Below, one piece after another: positions 33,976-45,759 of a stretch of 64,000 bases of DNA; position 1 is the first letter of the stretch, and each line of letters starts with the position of its first letter. This stretch comes from Ilex aquifolium (Eukaryota; Streptophyta; Magnoliopsida; Aquifoliales; Aquifoliaceae): assembly GCA_951799425.1 (NCBI GenBank), contig OX637393.1:13002744-13066743 (forward strand). The letters are read 5' to 3'. The position numbers and the translations under genes are program-made. A model generated the notes under the pieces. That model searched no databases, was not told where the DNA came from, and saw only the letters and a list, made by a program, of their open reading frames with translations.

Positions 33976-36696
33976 TCAATCGAGCTTAAGTTCCCAAGTA
34001 GAGTTTCTTACATTCCCTGATACTTTCGGCGAAGAATTTAACAAATCAGCATAAAATTGTACCTCAGGATTTCCATTATCAACAATATAATTAATTAAAC
34101 AGACTTGTAGAGGGTTAGAATAAGAAGAGGTGTTAACTTTCTCCTCTACAATCTTATCAATTTCATCTTCTCCTAAAAAAACATATTTTAAATTGGTTGG
34201 AAGAGGTTTTAATTTTGGCTTAAAAACTTTGACATTAGATTCCACAATTGTTGGGGACAATTCTTCACATTGTATATCTTTTACAGATGTAATTTCAGAT
34301 TCAGTATCAAGTATTGATTCCAATACAAATAACTCTTTTTCTAGAAAGTTATTTTCAAAAAAACTTTGAGTTAATGTCTCCACACAATTTACTTCTTCGA
34401 TTTCTTCTTCCTCACATGGGTGTTTTATCACATTGAAGATGTTCAATTCACTGGTCATATTTCCAAATGAAAGTTTCATGACTCCATTCCTACAATTTAT
34501 CAATGCATTTGATGTAGCTAGGAATGTTCGACCTAAAATGACAGGAATGTATGTGGAAGCATTCAAAACTGGCTAAGTGTCTAAGACAATGAAATCTACT
34601 GGAAAATAGAATTGATCAAGTTGGACAAGAACATCTTCCACAATTCCTCGTGGAGTTTTTACTGATCGGTCTGCTAATTGTAGTGTAACATTGGTAGGTT
34701 TCAATTCACCTAACCCTAATTGTGTATATACCGAATATGACATTAAATTAACACTGGCTCCAAGATCTAGTAGAGTTTGTTCAATTTGAAAATTTTCAAT
34801 GATACATGAAACTGTAGGACTACCCGGATCTTTGTACTTAAGAAGAGTGTTATGTTGTATTATAGTACTAATTTGTTCAGTTAGAAATGCTTTCTTTGGT
34901 ACATTAGTTCTTCTTTTTATGGTGCAAAGATCTTTTAAAAATTTAGCATAAACAGGAACTCGTTTTATTGCATCTAATAAAGGAATATTAATTTTTACCT
35001 GTTTAAATAATTCAAGAATATCAGACTGATCTTTTTCACTTTGGAGCTTCTTGACCCTTTGAGGAAAAGGTAAAGGAATAGGACATGGAGGATCTTTTTC
35101 ACTTTGTACTTCTTCTTGCTTTTTAACTAAAGTTTCAAGTTCAAGTGGTTCGTTTACAGGAATTGACTTACGGATTTTTTTCGAAATCTTGGGTTTAATA
35201 GTTTTATCAATTACCTTACCACTTCTTAGTGTTGTAATTGCTTGTACTTGATTTGACGAATGTTCAGAGGATACAAAATTAACATGACTCTGACTTTGTG
35301 GAGGTTTAGGTTGAGAAGGAAACTTTCCTTTTTCTGACGTACTCAAGGACTGGGTCAACTTAGCAAGATGACTCTTAATATCTTCAATACTCTGGGAAGT
35401 TTGAGCTTTAAAATCATTAAATGCTTGAGTTGTTTGAGTATTAAAACTCATTTGACTTTGAATAAATTGATTCATAGTGTCTTCCAGAGCTCTTCTTTGA
35501 GGAGGTTGATAAGGTTGGTACTGTTCTTGATTTTGTGGCTGTGGTGGACCTTGTGTTTGATTTGTAGGTTGTGTATTTCTTCAACTAAAATTCGGATGAT
35601 TTCTCTATCCTGGATTGTAAGTTTCAGAATATGGATTTGAATATGGTTTATTATAAGTTGGAACAACATTTGATTGTTCAATTAAAACTTCTTTAAAGGC
35701 AGGTATAGTTGGACATTCCCCAGCAGGATGTCCTGACAACGCACAAATTTCACACACTTGATCAGTAGAGGTTACGACAGATACTTGTTTAAGTTTTTTC
35801 ATTTCTAAGGCTTCTAATTTTCGAGATAAATTAGCCATTTTAGCTCTTAAATCATCATCGTCTTTTAAAACATATTTCCCTCTTTCAGATATAGATGGCC
35901 TATTTTCCACAATGTTTGAAGAAGTTGAGTCCCACATCTGGGAACTCTCCGAAATAGTATCAAAAAATTGAAATGCTTCTTCAGGATTTTTACTCATAAA
36001 TTCTCCTTGAGCCATCATTTCAACAAATTGTCTCATTGCAGATGGAAGAGCATCATAAAAGAAACCAACTAAAGTCCAGTTTTCAAATGCATGATGTGGA
36101 CAAGCTTGGAGAAGATCTTTAAATCTTTCCCAACATTGATAAAAAGTTTCTTTTTCCTTTACAGCAAAATTCATTATTTTACGTCTTAGTGCATTAGTAC
36201 GATGCACAGGAAAAAACTTTTTAAAGAACTCAGTTTGTAAAGCTTGCCAATTTGTGATAGAATTTGCTCTTAAAGAGTTAAGCCATAGTTTAGCTTTATC
36301 TTTTAACGAAAAAGGAAAAAGTTTTAATTTAATCATTTCAGAATTATCTTGCAAAGTTCCACAGACTTCTTCAAATTCTTTCATATGAACATAAGGATTT
36401 TCATCTTCCAAACCATGGAACTGTGGTAGTAGTTGTATTGTTCCTGGCTTGATATTTATATTTGGAGCGTCTGTTGGAAAAGAAAAACATGACGGAACAT
36501 TAGTTCTAGTAGGATGTAAATATTCTCTTAATGGTCTAGTATTTTGAACTATTTCCTGTTCTTTAGCCTCTTCCTCCCCAGGTACATTTTGAGTCATACT
36601 TAAGTTAAATGATTCTTGTGTAGATGCAGATGAAGAAGATGAAGAAGATGGAGGAGTTGACTGATTTACAGAACCTACTGATGAATGAACATACAT
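33976..36696 (-). pseudogene. Athila-like gag-protease of E2, three nonsense codons
   Basis: One reading frame runs from the ATG at 36696 to the stop at 33976 without a frameshift. Gag: REYLHPTRTNVPSCFSF, TIQLLPQFHGLEDENPYVH, LWLNSLRANSITNWQALQ, YQCWERFKDLLQACPHH; zinc knuckle CEICALSGHPAGEC intact. Protease: LLDLGASVNLMSYSVYTQLG (Asp-Leu-Gly-Ala kept), LADRSVKTPRGIVEDVL, then IPVILGRTFLATSNALINC. The tail KLKPLPTNLKYVFLGEDE is the linker normally leading to reverse transcriptase. Breaks: two TAG codons at Trp positions in NPG-stop-RNHPNFS-stop (about 35570-35605) and TAG at a Gln position (about 34570). Confidence 0.85.
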
Positions 36697-36820
36697 AGAC
36701 TATTAAAAATAACAAACTATAAACATATATAACAAACAAACAAATAAATTTTTTTTTTTTTATAAATATTATTTTAATTTTATATTTTATATTTTATTTT
36801 ATTTTTTCAATTACCTTAAC

Positions 36821-36838
36821 TCCCCGGCAACGGCGCCA
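36821..36838 (-). other. Primer-binding site, tRNA-Asp type, E2
   Basis: The plus strand reads TCCCCGGCAACGGCGCCA; the minus strand is the exact Athila-type site. The LTR remnant TGATT starts at 36845. Confidence 0.92.
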
Positions 36839-36966
36839 AAAACTTGATTTATATCAGAGTGCGCAGCGAACTAACGAAGTAAGGACTACAATGGGGAAAC
36901 TACGAAGAAGATTCAACTCATCCGAGAGAGGCTACGCACGGCGCAAAGTAGATAGAAGAGCTATGC

Positions 36967-39492
36967 TGTAACGCCCCAAATACCACCCTGGACGGCATTA
37001 CATTCTACAACCATTCATATCATGAGAGCACTAATATAATTCATTCATAAATAAAAGTTCATTCACTATATCTAATGATTACAACATTATCCCAAAATGT
37101 GGCGATTTCATCCCAAAAGATTCAAAGTTAATCTAGCAGCGGACTAACAAAAGATTATATTTTTTACATGATCTCAAAATAACTCTTCCATCTAATACAA
37201 AGATGGACAGTCTAAATATCCCCATCTGGATCCACCTGCCCGTCACCTATACGATCTCCTTCTGAAGCATCACCTGAAAAATGGATTGTTTGTAGGGGGT
37301 GAGCACTAAGCTCTGTAGGAAAATCCTCCCAAACCCGAACAAGGTTTAGAAAACATAGAAAACGGTCGGTCTCTTTTCACAAATAACATATATAGCTTTT
37401 GAGATAACACCGGGACATTTAACGGATCTCAAGTTTAAGTAAAAACAGTAATTGAATGAATAAATGCACACAATATACAATTAGTACACCATTCACCGTT
37501 TCCACAATAACCCATATATAATTTATAATCCATTTCCACCATACACCGCTTCCACAAGTTCTCGTGGCATCCCATACTACCCCAGGACTCTTGTAGAAAC
37601 TGTCTATGGTAGAATGAACAATATACGACTGTACTCGTATCTCAGGTATGAAGCACGACTCCGCATGGTCACCATCGAGAATATCATGTCCCACGCAAGT
37701 ACATACCAATGCTACCCCGTGAGCAATAGTGGTTTAGTCTTACCAAAGCACTAACCCCACTATGAGTGGTAGGAAAAGTTCTTACCAAAGAAGACGTCTA
37801 CCCACTCCATGATACCTAGTCAATAGTAACCCATGTTCATATCGAGCAACCATACAAGAGATACGATACCAACTACTTTCTCAATTAACAAGCAAGTTCC
37901 ACAATTTAGTTTTCTGTGGTATGAGCATCCTTTCAAGGAACTTCTCACCCATGTTCATCCAAACAACATTCCATAATTTCAATACCAACACGTATTACAC
38001 ATATCCAACAATTCCCCCAAATCCACAACTTTCGTAAGTGATATTTCCCATAAAACATATTTAAGAAAAAAAGTACATGAGATCATCAAAAGTATCATTT
38101 TATTGTTCAATACAAATCGCTAGAGTTTTGAAATCAAGAACAAATGAAAGATCAAGCTTTGGAACTCAAGAACAAAGGACAAATCAATTCTTGAATCCCT
38201 AACAACAAATATCAAGCTTGAAATCAAGAATAAATGGTAAATCAAGTCTTGAATCCATAACAACAAATATCAAGCTTGGAATCAAGAATAAAGGAACAAT
38301 TAAGTATTGAAATCGACAACAACGAATATCAAGATTGAAATCAATAACCAAGGATAAATCAAGAGAAAACCCACTTCCCTTGAAGAACTAGGGCATACAA
38401 GAGGTTTAGTGATTACCCAACCATCACATAGTTTAATACAAGGTAATAATTGCAAGAATAACAAGAAATGATGAATTCATAGCAAGTATATATGATTGAG
38501 AGTCAAGAGAATGCATATATATAGTAGCCCTAACCTCAATGTAAGAGAATGGAAGAAAACCCCTACCTTGAATCCAAGAGTTGTAAGCTAACCCAAGCTC
38601 CAAATATCTCTTTCCTCCCTTCTCCTTCTCCTTCTTGTCTTCTCTTAAGGTTCTAAGAGATGTGGGTAAGGGTGTAGTGAAAGTGTATAGGAAGATAGGA
38701 GAAGAATGGTGTTCTTGAGGAATTTCGGTTTTGATTTCTATGAGGTGTGAATCTATCTTGATCTTGGTGTTTCTTCCCTTTCTTTATCTCCTCCTAGGGC
38801 TCTAAGATGTTTGTGGTGAGGATGAGATGAAGAATGGAGCAAATAGGGCTTGGAATGGGTGTTTTAAAACCCAAAATCCCGACTTTTTACTGTTTGGGAA
38901 GGCTCCAGTCAAAGGGTACCGGTACCAATTAGCTACTGGTTCCGGGGTACCGGTACTGGGTACCGGTACTGTTCGGTACCGGTACTGGGTACCGGTACTG
39001 TTTGGCTGCTTCGACTTCCAGGGCAATTTTGACCCCTTTAGAGGTCGAATTGGAAAATTTCCAAGAGATACACTTTTGTAGCCCTAGATGTCTACTATCT
39101 ACTGTCAAAATTTCAGATCAATTGGATTTAATAATAAAAATATATGGCCAAAATACTAGAAGGTGTTTCAACTCATTTTTACCCAAAAATTTCTCTAAGT
39201 GTGTTTTCACTCCGGAATACTTCCTAACTTCCAATACACCTCATATTACCTCTCCCAAGGTTGTTCGACCTTCCGGATTCAATGGAGACCTTATTTTGAC
39301 CTAGAAATATTCAGAAACTTCCATAATCCCTTTCCTCAAGTTTACACACCTTCGAAACTTAAACTTCCCAATCAATTTGTATTTCTAGTTTTTGTTTTTA
39401 TTACTACCGTCACTACACCTATCTACATTTTTTACATCAATTATTTACTATATATCTATATACATATATAAAAGAACATGTGGGGTGTTACA
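36967..39492 (-). mobile_element. Solo LTR, family A, within integrase
   Basis: TGTAACGCCCC to GGGGTGTTACA, with TATGC duplicated at 36962-36966 and 39493-39497. Removing it and one TATGC makes the flanking integrase frame continuous (KSYADH across the joint). It contains AATCAAGAACAAA-type repeats (38110-38360), a GTACCGGTAC array (38916-38998) and only one altered CArG-like word (CCTTTCAAGG near 37930). Confidence 0.93.
38916..38998. repeat. GTACCGGTAC array, solo A LTR
   Basis: GTACCGGTAC words joined by TGG and TGTTCG linkers, with a GCTACTGGTTCC interruption; shorter than in the 14316 element. Confidence 0.88.
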
Positions 39493-39497
39493 TATGC

Positions 39498-39951
39498 GGA
39501 CCACAGATGAAGATCCTTCGAATTCAAAGTGGGAGATTACATGTTTCCCAAGGTGTCACACAAGAAGGGCGTGTTTCGATTCGGCAAGAAGGAGAAGTTA
39601 GCGCCAAGATATACCGGACCGTTGGAAGTGATCAAAGCGGTAGGCAATGCGGCGTATCAACTTCGACTACCAGCCCAGCTATCCGGAGTACATGGCGTGT
39701 TTCACGTGTCGATGTTGAGGACGTGTCACTCGGATGCAACTCTAGTCGTGAACTTGGAGGAGATTGAAATTCCAGACGAAGCAACCTACGAAGAACAACC
39801 GGTAGAAATTCTCGACGCCAAGGAAAAAGTGTTTCGCAACAAAGTTATCAGATTGGTAAAGGTTTGGTGGCAACACCATGGAGTGGAGGAAGCTACATGG
39901 GAACCGGAGCAAGAAATGCGGGAGAAGTATCCATATTTGTTCGCTACTTGA
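39498..39951 (+). pseudogene. Integrase C-terminus with chromodomain
   Basis: Together with 36850-36966 this is one integrase end: RERLRTAQSR, stop, KSYADHR, stop, RSFEFKVGDYMFPKVSHKK, then FRFGKKEKLAPRYTGP, LRLPAQLSGVHGVFHVSMLR (GPF/Y module), and a chromodomain with VRNK-like FRNKVIRLVKVWWQHHGVEE, ATWEPEQEMREKYPYLF and a stop at 39949. From 39529 the frame is open and the chromodomain looks complete, in contrast to the 16235 copy. Confidence 0.9.
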
Positions 39952-39977
39952 GGTAAGTTTTGAGGACGAAACTTTCT

Positions 39978-39992
39978 TTAAGGGGGGTGGAT
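39978..39992 (+). other. Polypurine tract before the A LTR
   Basis: TTAAGGGGGGTGGAT directly adjoins TGTAACACCCC. Confidence 0.9.
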
Positions 39993-42122
39993 TGTAACAC
40001 CCCGCATTTTTCTTTTATATATGTATATAGATATATAGTAAATAATTGTTGTAAAAATGTGGATATGTGTAATGGTGTAAGAATGAACTATATAGATTGT
40101 AATAGTAGGAGAAATGCTATAGATGCATATTGATTGGGAAGTTTGGGTTTCAAAGACGCCTAAACTTGGAAAGGGTGATTAGATGAATTTCTAAATATTT
40201 TTAGGTCAAAATAAGGTGTCCATTGAATCCGGAAGGTCGAACAACCTTGGGAGAGGTAATATGAGGTGTATTGGAAGCTAGGAAGTATTCCGGAGTGAAA
40301 ACACACTTAGAGAGAATTTGGGTAAAAAGGAGTTGGGATACCTTCTAGTATTTTGGTCATAACTGTTTATCCTTATGTCTAATTGATCTGAAATTTGGAC
40401 AGTAGATAGTAGACATCTAGGGCTACAAAAGTGTATCTCATGAAAATTTTCCAATTCGACCTCTAAATGGGTCAAAACTGTCCTGGAAGTCGAAGCAGCC
40501 AAAATGTACCGGTACGCTTTTTCTGACACTCGCCGAACAGTTAAAGAGTCGGGATTTTTGGGTTTAAAACACCACCTCAAGCCCTCATTTGTCCCATTCT
40601 TCACTCCACTCTCATCCTAAACACTTTAGAACCCTAGGAGGAGATAAAGGAGGAGAAAAAAACACAAGATCAAGAGGGAGTTACACTTCCAAAAAGATCA
40701 AAGCCCTAGATTTCAAGAACATCAAGGTAGGGGTTTTCTCTCACTCACTTACATTGAGGCTAGGGTATTTATATATTTATGTTTTGGCTATCAATGGTAT
40801 AAATATGTTATGGAATCATCCTCTCTTAGGCTTTTTGGCAAAGATTACATGTTTTGAACAAAGTTAGGGTTTAATACCCATGAAATCTCTTTTCTAGTTT
40901 TAAAACCCTATTTTTTGGGAGAGTGATGTATTTCCTTCCTAAATGCCTTCTTTATTATTGATTTCGAAACCTTAGTGCTTTGTGTTGGGTAGTAAAATAA
41001 TGTTATTGCGATCTCATGTATTTTTCTTGGTTGGGTTGTTTGAGATACACATGTAATGATTTGTGAGAGGTTCCTTATAAGGATGCTCACCCATTCCCAA
41101 GAGGTTCCTTATAAGGATGCTTGGGAAGCCATGTAATGATTTGTGAGAGGTTCCTTATAAGGATGCTCACCCCTTCTCAAGAGGTTCCTTATAAGGATGC
41201 TTGAGAAGCCATGTAATGATTTGTGAGAGGTTCCTTATAAGGATGCTCACCCCTTCCCAAGAGGTTCCTTATAAGGATGCTTGGGAAGCCATGTAATGAT
41301 TTGTGAGAGGTTCCTTATAAGGATGCTCACCCCTTCCCAAGAGGTTCCTTATAAGGATGCTTGAGAAGCCATGTAATGATTTGTGAGAGGTTCCTTGTAA
41401 GGATGCTCACCCATTCTCAAGAGGTTCCTTGTAAGGATGCTTGAGAATCAAAGATGATCTAAACGGGGGTGGAGGTTACCCTAAAGTATGCCACCTACTG
41501 AAAGAATTGTTGGAAACTGTGTATGGTGGACTGAGTTATATTTGGAAATGGTTTGCTAACTGTATAGTGGTTTCACTTATTCATTCAATTACTGTTGTTC
41601 CTTAAACTTGAGATCTACTAAAATGTCCCTGTTTTACTTCAAAGATTATATATGTTATTTGTAAAATGAGACCGGCCATTTTATATGCTTTTATAAACCT
41701 TGTTCGAGTTTGGGAGGAATGTTGCTACAGAGCTTAGTGCTCACCCCCTACAAACAACATATTTCAGGTCTTTGTCTAGAGGAGGAGCTCGGAACTGACG
41801 AGCCGGGACATTGGGAAGCTCCCGTAGAAGGGAACGTGGACCCCGAGGTGGACGCAAGAGCGACCTCCTTTCCTTTTTGTACTAGACTAGGATATTCATT
41901 TTGAACCTTGTAAAGTCTAGTTTTCTTTTGTTATTTCCGCTGCGCTACATTATGTGATTTTTGGAATGTAAAGGCCAAAATGGGTCTATTCTTTTGGGAT
42001 AATGCTGTAAATTTTATGGATGACTTTATGAAGTCTTATTTATTGATGGATTATTCTAGTGCTCTCATGATGTGAATGTTTTAGAATGTAATGTCGTCCA
42101 GGGTGTGTTTTGGGGTGTTACA
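39993..42122 (+). repeat. 3' LTR, family A, plus orientation
   Basis: It runs from TGTAACACCCCGCATT to TTTTGGGGTGTTACA. It is inverted relative to the solo LTR at 36967-39492. Near its 5' end it carries the shared CATAACT...GGGCTACAAAAGTGTA block (about 40345-40490) and only one GTACCGGTAC word (40506-40515). The CArG array here has an 80-bp unit rather than 102. Confidence 0.92.
41073..41436. repeat. Array of ten CArG-type boxes
   Basis: CCTTATAAGG starts at 41073, 41107, 41153, 41187, 41233, 41267, 41313 and 41347; the last two units (41393, 41427) read CCTTGTAAGG. Steps alternate 34 and 46, unit 80 bp (TGTAATGATTTGTGAGAGG plus two boxes). Confidence 0.93.
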
Positions 42123-42688
42123 GATTTGGTGTGGAAAGGCTAGAGAATGGAGGCAAGGTGTGAAGGCTTGTTTTTTGGTGTCTGTCTGTGGTGTGTCTAT
42201 CTAGGGAATGTAAGAATTCAGCCCCTATTTATAGAGGGGGAGGTGCACGGCAGGGGGGGGGGGGGGTTTAGGAAGGTCATCACACCCTTTAGGAAGGTCA
42301 TGACTTGCAGTAGGGCGAGGTGTCGCCGTCCGGAGCTTCCACTTCGCAACCTTCCAAAAGGTTGTGCCTTGCAGTGATGCTAGGTGTCGCCGTCTTGGGC
42401 TGCCACTTGTCTTGCTTCCATTGGTACACATGTCTTTTCCTTATTGGTCCAAGTGTCATGCTCCCATTGGTCCAAGTTTCTTTATTGCCCTTTAGTCCTT
42501 CGTCATTTCCAGCTTTGCAAAATTGTCTTGTATTTTTCAGTATTTCTGCATTTGACCCTGCAATCTTTAACATAATTTATTAAAAACTTTAATTCACACC
42601 CAAAACATAATTCATAATATTTAGTTGTTTCATTTTTACAAAAGTGAGTACTTATCATTTTAATTTACACACAATTTAGGGTTAATCA
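42123..42688 (-). repeat. LTR remnant shared by E2 and E3
   Basis: It matches 29575-30139 with few changes and includes the TATA box and the GGAAGGTCAT words. It is cut at its left by the chromodomain-element LTR. Confidence 0.88.
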
Positions 42689-44562
42689 CACCCCCCAACT
42701 TAAACTTTACTAGTCCCTAGTAAACATAAACTATAATACACCATAAACAGGAGTAAAATCATTTTCGTAGATCTTTTCACGATTGCATTTAGCATATGCA
42801 ACAAGCCGTTAAACCCCTAGGTGATCCCTAGTGGACGAGTTTTGTCTCGTGAAGGTTTTCAGTGAAACTACCTGCAAACTTCAGTAGTTAGGAGTTTATT
42901 ATTCATATTTTTCACAAAAATAATAAATCAATATTCCTTCTGTTTTTCTGAAAGACTTCCTTTTCTGATCACTATAAGAGTAACACATGTTAGTTATAAT
43001 ATTATCTATATATTTTACAAAAACTTGTGTGTGTGTGTTGATTTCTTTTGTTTCACAAATTATTTAAGAAATATTACCCTCTTTTATGGTAGTCTCGATG
43101 TCAATCATTTCCTGAAATACACTCAGCAAAGAATTCATATACGTTATGGTGACTATTCTCTTAGTAATTACATGTGATTAGATTATTGTAAACAAAGTAA
43201 ATAATTTCACATGTAATATATTTGAATCAACGGATATTTGAATAAAATTTGGAATTTGACATAATCTCATGACAGGATATCAACACTATATTAGTTATAT
43301 TATTAACATTCTCCTTTTATAGATAGATAGGACAAATACAATTGCATGATTTCTGAAATCAAAAAGGACTTTCATTAGGTTGTACTGTGGCCATTGGGTT
43401 TAGGGTTTAAGAAACGACGTCTATGGGGTTCAAAAGCTACCTTTTGGCACACCTCTTAAAACTTTATTTATTTATTCTTTCCATTTTTCACTTTCTTGGC
43501 TCTTTTTTTTTTTTTCATTTGGTGAGTGCATTTTATGCTCCATCTCACTTTTTCTTGAACGAGTGCGTTTTACGCTCCATCTCGTTTTCAACACATGCCT
43601 TTTTTTTTTGTATCCTGTTGATTTAAAAGAGGGTGTAAGAAAATTATGTAGCAAAGGTAGGTTTAATATATTTTTATCTGGCTCGGGTATTTTTCGGGTT
43701 TTATGAAAAGAATTTATACTATTTTAGGCTCAAACATGGCTGACTAAGGATATAATTTTGTAAAAGAAATGGTTAAGGCTCAAAATTAATCAAACATGGC
43801 CTAATATCATTTTCCAGAAATTATTCATTTGTATCATTTCTATAAAAAGAATTTCAAGGATAATGCAAGTAATATAATCTAACGAGTGCTAATCAAAACA
43901 AAATTAATGAGATTATTCAAAGAAAGTTTACCGTAGAATCGAAGATGTTTACTTGAGTAGATGTAGAATATCTCTCCAAGGGAGATTAGCTCAAATTCTG
44001 CAATTGGTTATACATCTCCACTATATATGCAAAGAGTGTAATATTTCACAAGGTTTCTGAAATAAAATGAATCTATTTGTGCTTGTAAAAGTAAGTTTTA
44101 ACAAAAATATTAAGATAATATATAACTACAATATGAAAATCCCGCGTGATCAGATTAAGGTTATTTTTACAAAGCATAGGAATATTAACCTAATTTAACT
44201 GTAAATTATATGAAATACATCTCCTAACTAAATTTTTTTTTTTTTTTAAGAACTTAAATTAAAACACACAGCATGTTTAAAAACATAAAGTAAATTGCAT
44301 AAACTAAAAGCACATAATGTAAAGGCTGAGTGAAAGAAAGTAAATTTTTTTTTTTAAAAAATCTCCAGTCGATTTAAGAGTTAGAAGATTCTCCTCTGGA
44401 ATGGTCTTGAAACAACTGCTGCAGCTCAGCTTTATATTCATCCATGCGTTGATTGATCTGAATAATGCTGGTCTCTATTTCTAACAAGACCTGTCTATCA
44501 GTTCTGTCATCCATGGGGATGTATGGTTGATCTTCTTGTGGCTTCTATTCTTGTGGTATGTA

Positions 44563-45480
44563 CTATTCAGATACCCAACCTGGTTCTTCAAATGGTTCCT
44601 CTTCATGTGATGAAGATATTCCTTGTTGGTTTCCTATTTTTTTTCCATGACTCTTCTTTAACGAAGTTTTATCCACTGGTCCAAGACGCTCCACTGTTTT
44701 CCATGTCGGATTAATGATCACGCCCGCATTCCTGCATATCTGAGAAACTAACATTGCATACGAGAGTGTGAGCTTCCTATTATCCACAACAATTATCATT
44801 TGGTCTAAGATTAAGTTTGGTAGGTCAATTGTGTGTCCCATCCCGAATGCATATAGGAAATAAGCATGGTCAATAAAAATTTGATACTTTAGGGCTCGTG
44901 GTAGCAAATTGTACACTGTTATCATATTTAGGATGCGATACTTATTTGTCAGGCTTCCTTGTTTAATGTAATTATTTGGGCGTCCCCAAATAAATTCTGG
45001 ATTTCCTGTCAATTCTCTTCCTACTTTAGTCAAACTAGGTAGTTTAGTGTAAGGATATTGTGGTCGGGGTTGTCTTTGCATGGGCCGAAAGAATTCGGCT
45101 ATAGTGTCTGGTGTAACTTGAAAAACTATTCCCCGAACAAATATACGCAGTAGTCTTTTTCCTTTAATTTCAGCATTACTGTAGAACTCCCGAACTAAAC
45201 AGTCATATGCAGGAACAGATAACCTAACATATTGTAGCCATCCTCTTTCATGGAGAATTTGTCTTATGTTTTCAAAATCTTCATATATTATTACCCTTTC
45301 AGAAATAATATTTTTAGTTAGATAGTTCGTATCATACCAGATTTGTTGTTCCAAATTTTCAAACATCACCTCATTAAAGTTGTTTCCCGGTTGAGGTTGT
45401 TGTGGAGATGTCTCGGATTGCGAAGATTGATTCTTTCGTGCATGGCTTGAAGATCTTCTTGTTTGTTGTCTTCGATCCAT
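44563..45480 (-). CDS. Env-like ORF of E3, uninterrupted
   Basis: A 305-residue frame without the frameshift of the E2 copy. The basic, low-complexity N-terminus (about residues 1-35) is followed by the plant transposon-protein domain (about 60-270) and a C-terminus GISSSHEEEPFEEPGWVSE before TAG. In E2 the same TAG is followed by about 64 open codons; here a second TAG lies five codons on. Athila-type elements carry such an ORF after pol, called env-like by position. I see no signal peptide, membrane helix or cleavage site. It lies inside a truncated copy, so expression is doubtful. Confidence 0.72.
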   Translation of the reverse strand: MDRRQQTRRSSSHARKNQSSQSETSPQQPQPGNNFNEVMFENLEQQIWYDTNYLTKNIISERVIIYEDFENIRQILHERGWLQYVRLSVPAYDCLVREFYSNAEIKGKRLLRIFVRGIVFQVTPDTIAEFFRPMQRQPRPQYPYTKLPSLTKVGRELTGNPEFIWGRPNNYIKQGSLTNKYRILNMITVYNLLPRALKYQIFIDHAYFLYAFGMGHTIDLPNLILDQMIIVVDNRKLTLSYAMLVSQICRNAGVIINPTWKTVERLGPVDKTSLKKSHGKKIGNQQGISSSHEEEPFEEPGWVSE

Positions 45481-45759
45481 ATTTTTGACTGGTTCTTGGT
45501 TTGTAATTGCAGGTTATTTCTTTGATGTTCTACACTGGTGTTCTTTTTCCTGTCAATTCCTGCAGTTTATAACATTAAATATAACTTTATTCTATAAAAT
45601 TTTACTAACCACTCTTTTTTTTTCTTCAGGACTGTGGTGTTTTTATTTTATTATTTCTTATTTCTTATTTACGGATTTCCTATTTAATCTAATGGCTATT
45701 TATATTTATTTACAGCTATACATATATTCCCAAAAAACTATACATTTCATTGATCATAT

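Larger units (their letters stand above)
36850..42122 (+). mobile_element. 3' fragment of a chromodomain element, plus strand
   Basis: Integrase C-terminus, polypurine tract and an A-family LTR (39993-42122) lie in one orientation. The integrase part is split by a solo A LTR at 36967-39492. The fragment starts at ATTTATATCAGAGTGCGCAGC, the same point from which the integrase fragment of the 14316 element is preserved. No 5' half or left target copy exists. It sits inside the LTR shared by E2 and E3, replacing about 1.19 kb of it. Confidence 0.82.
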
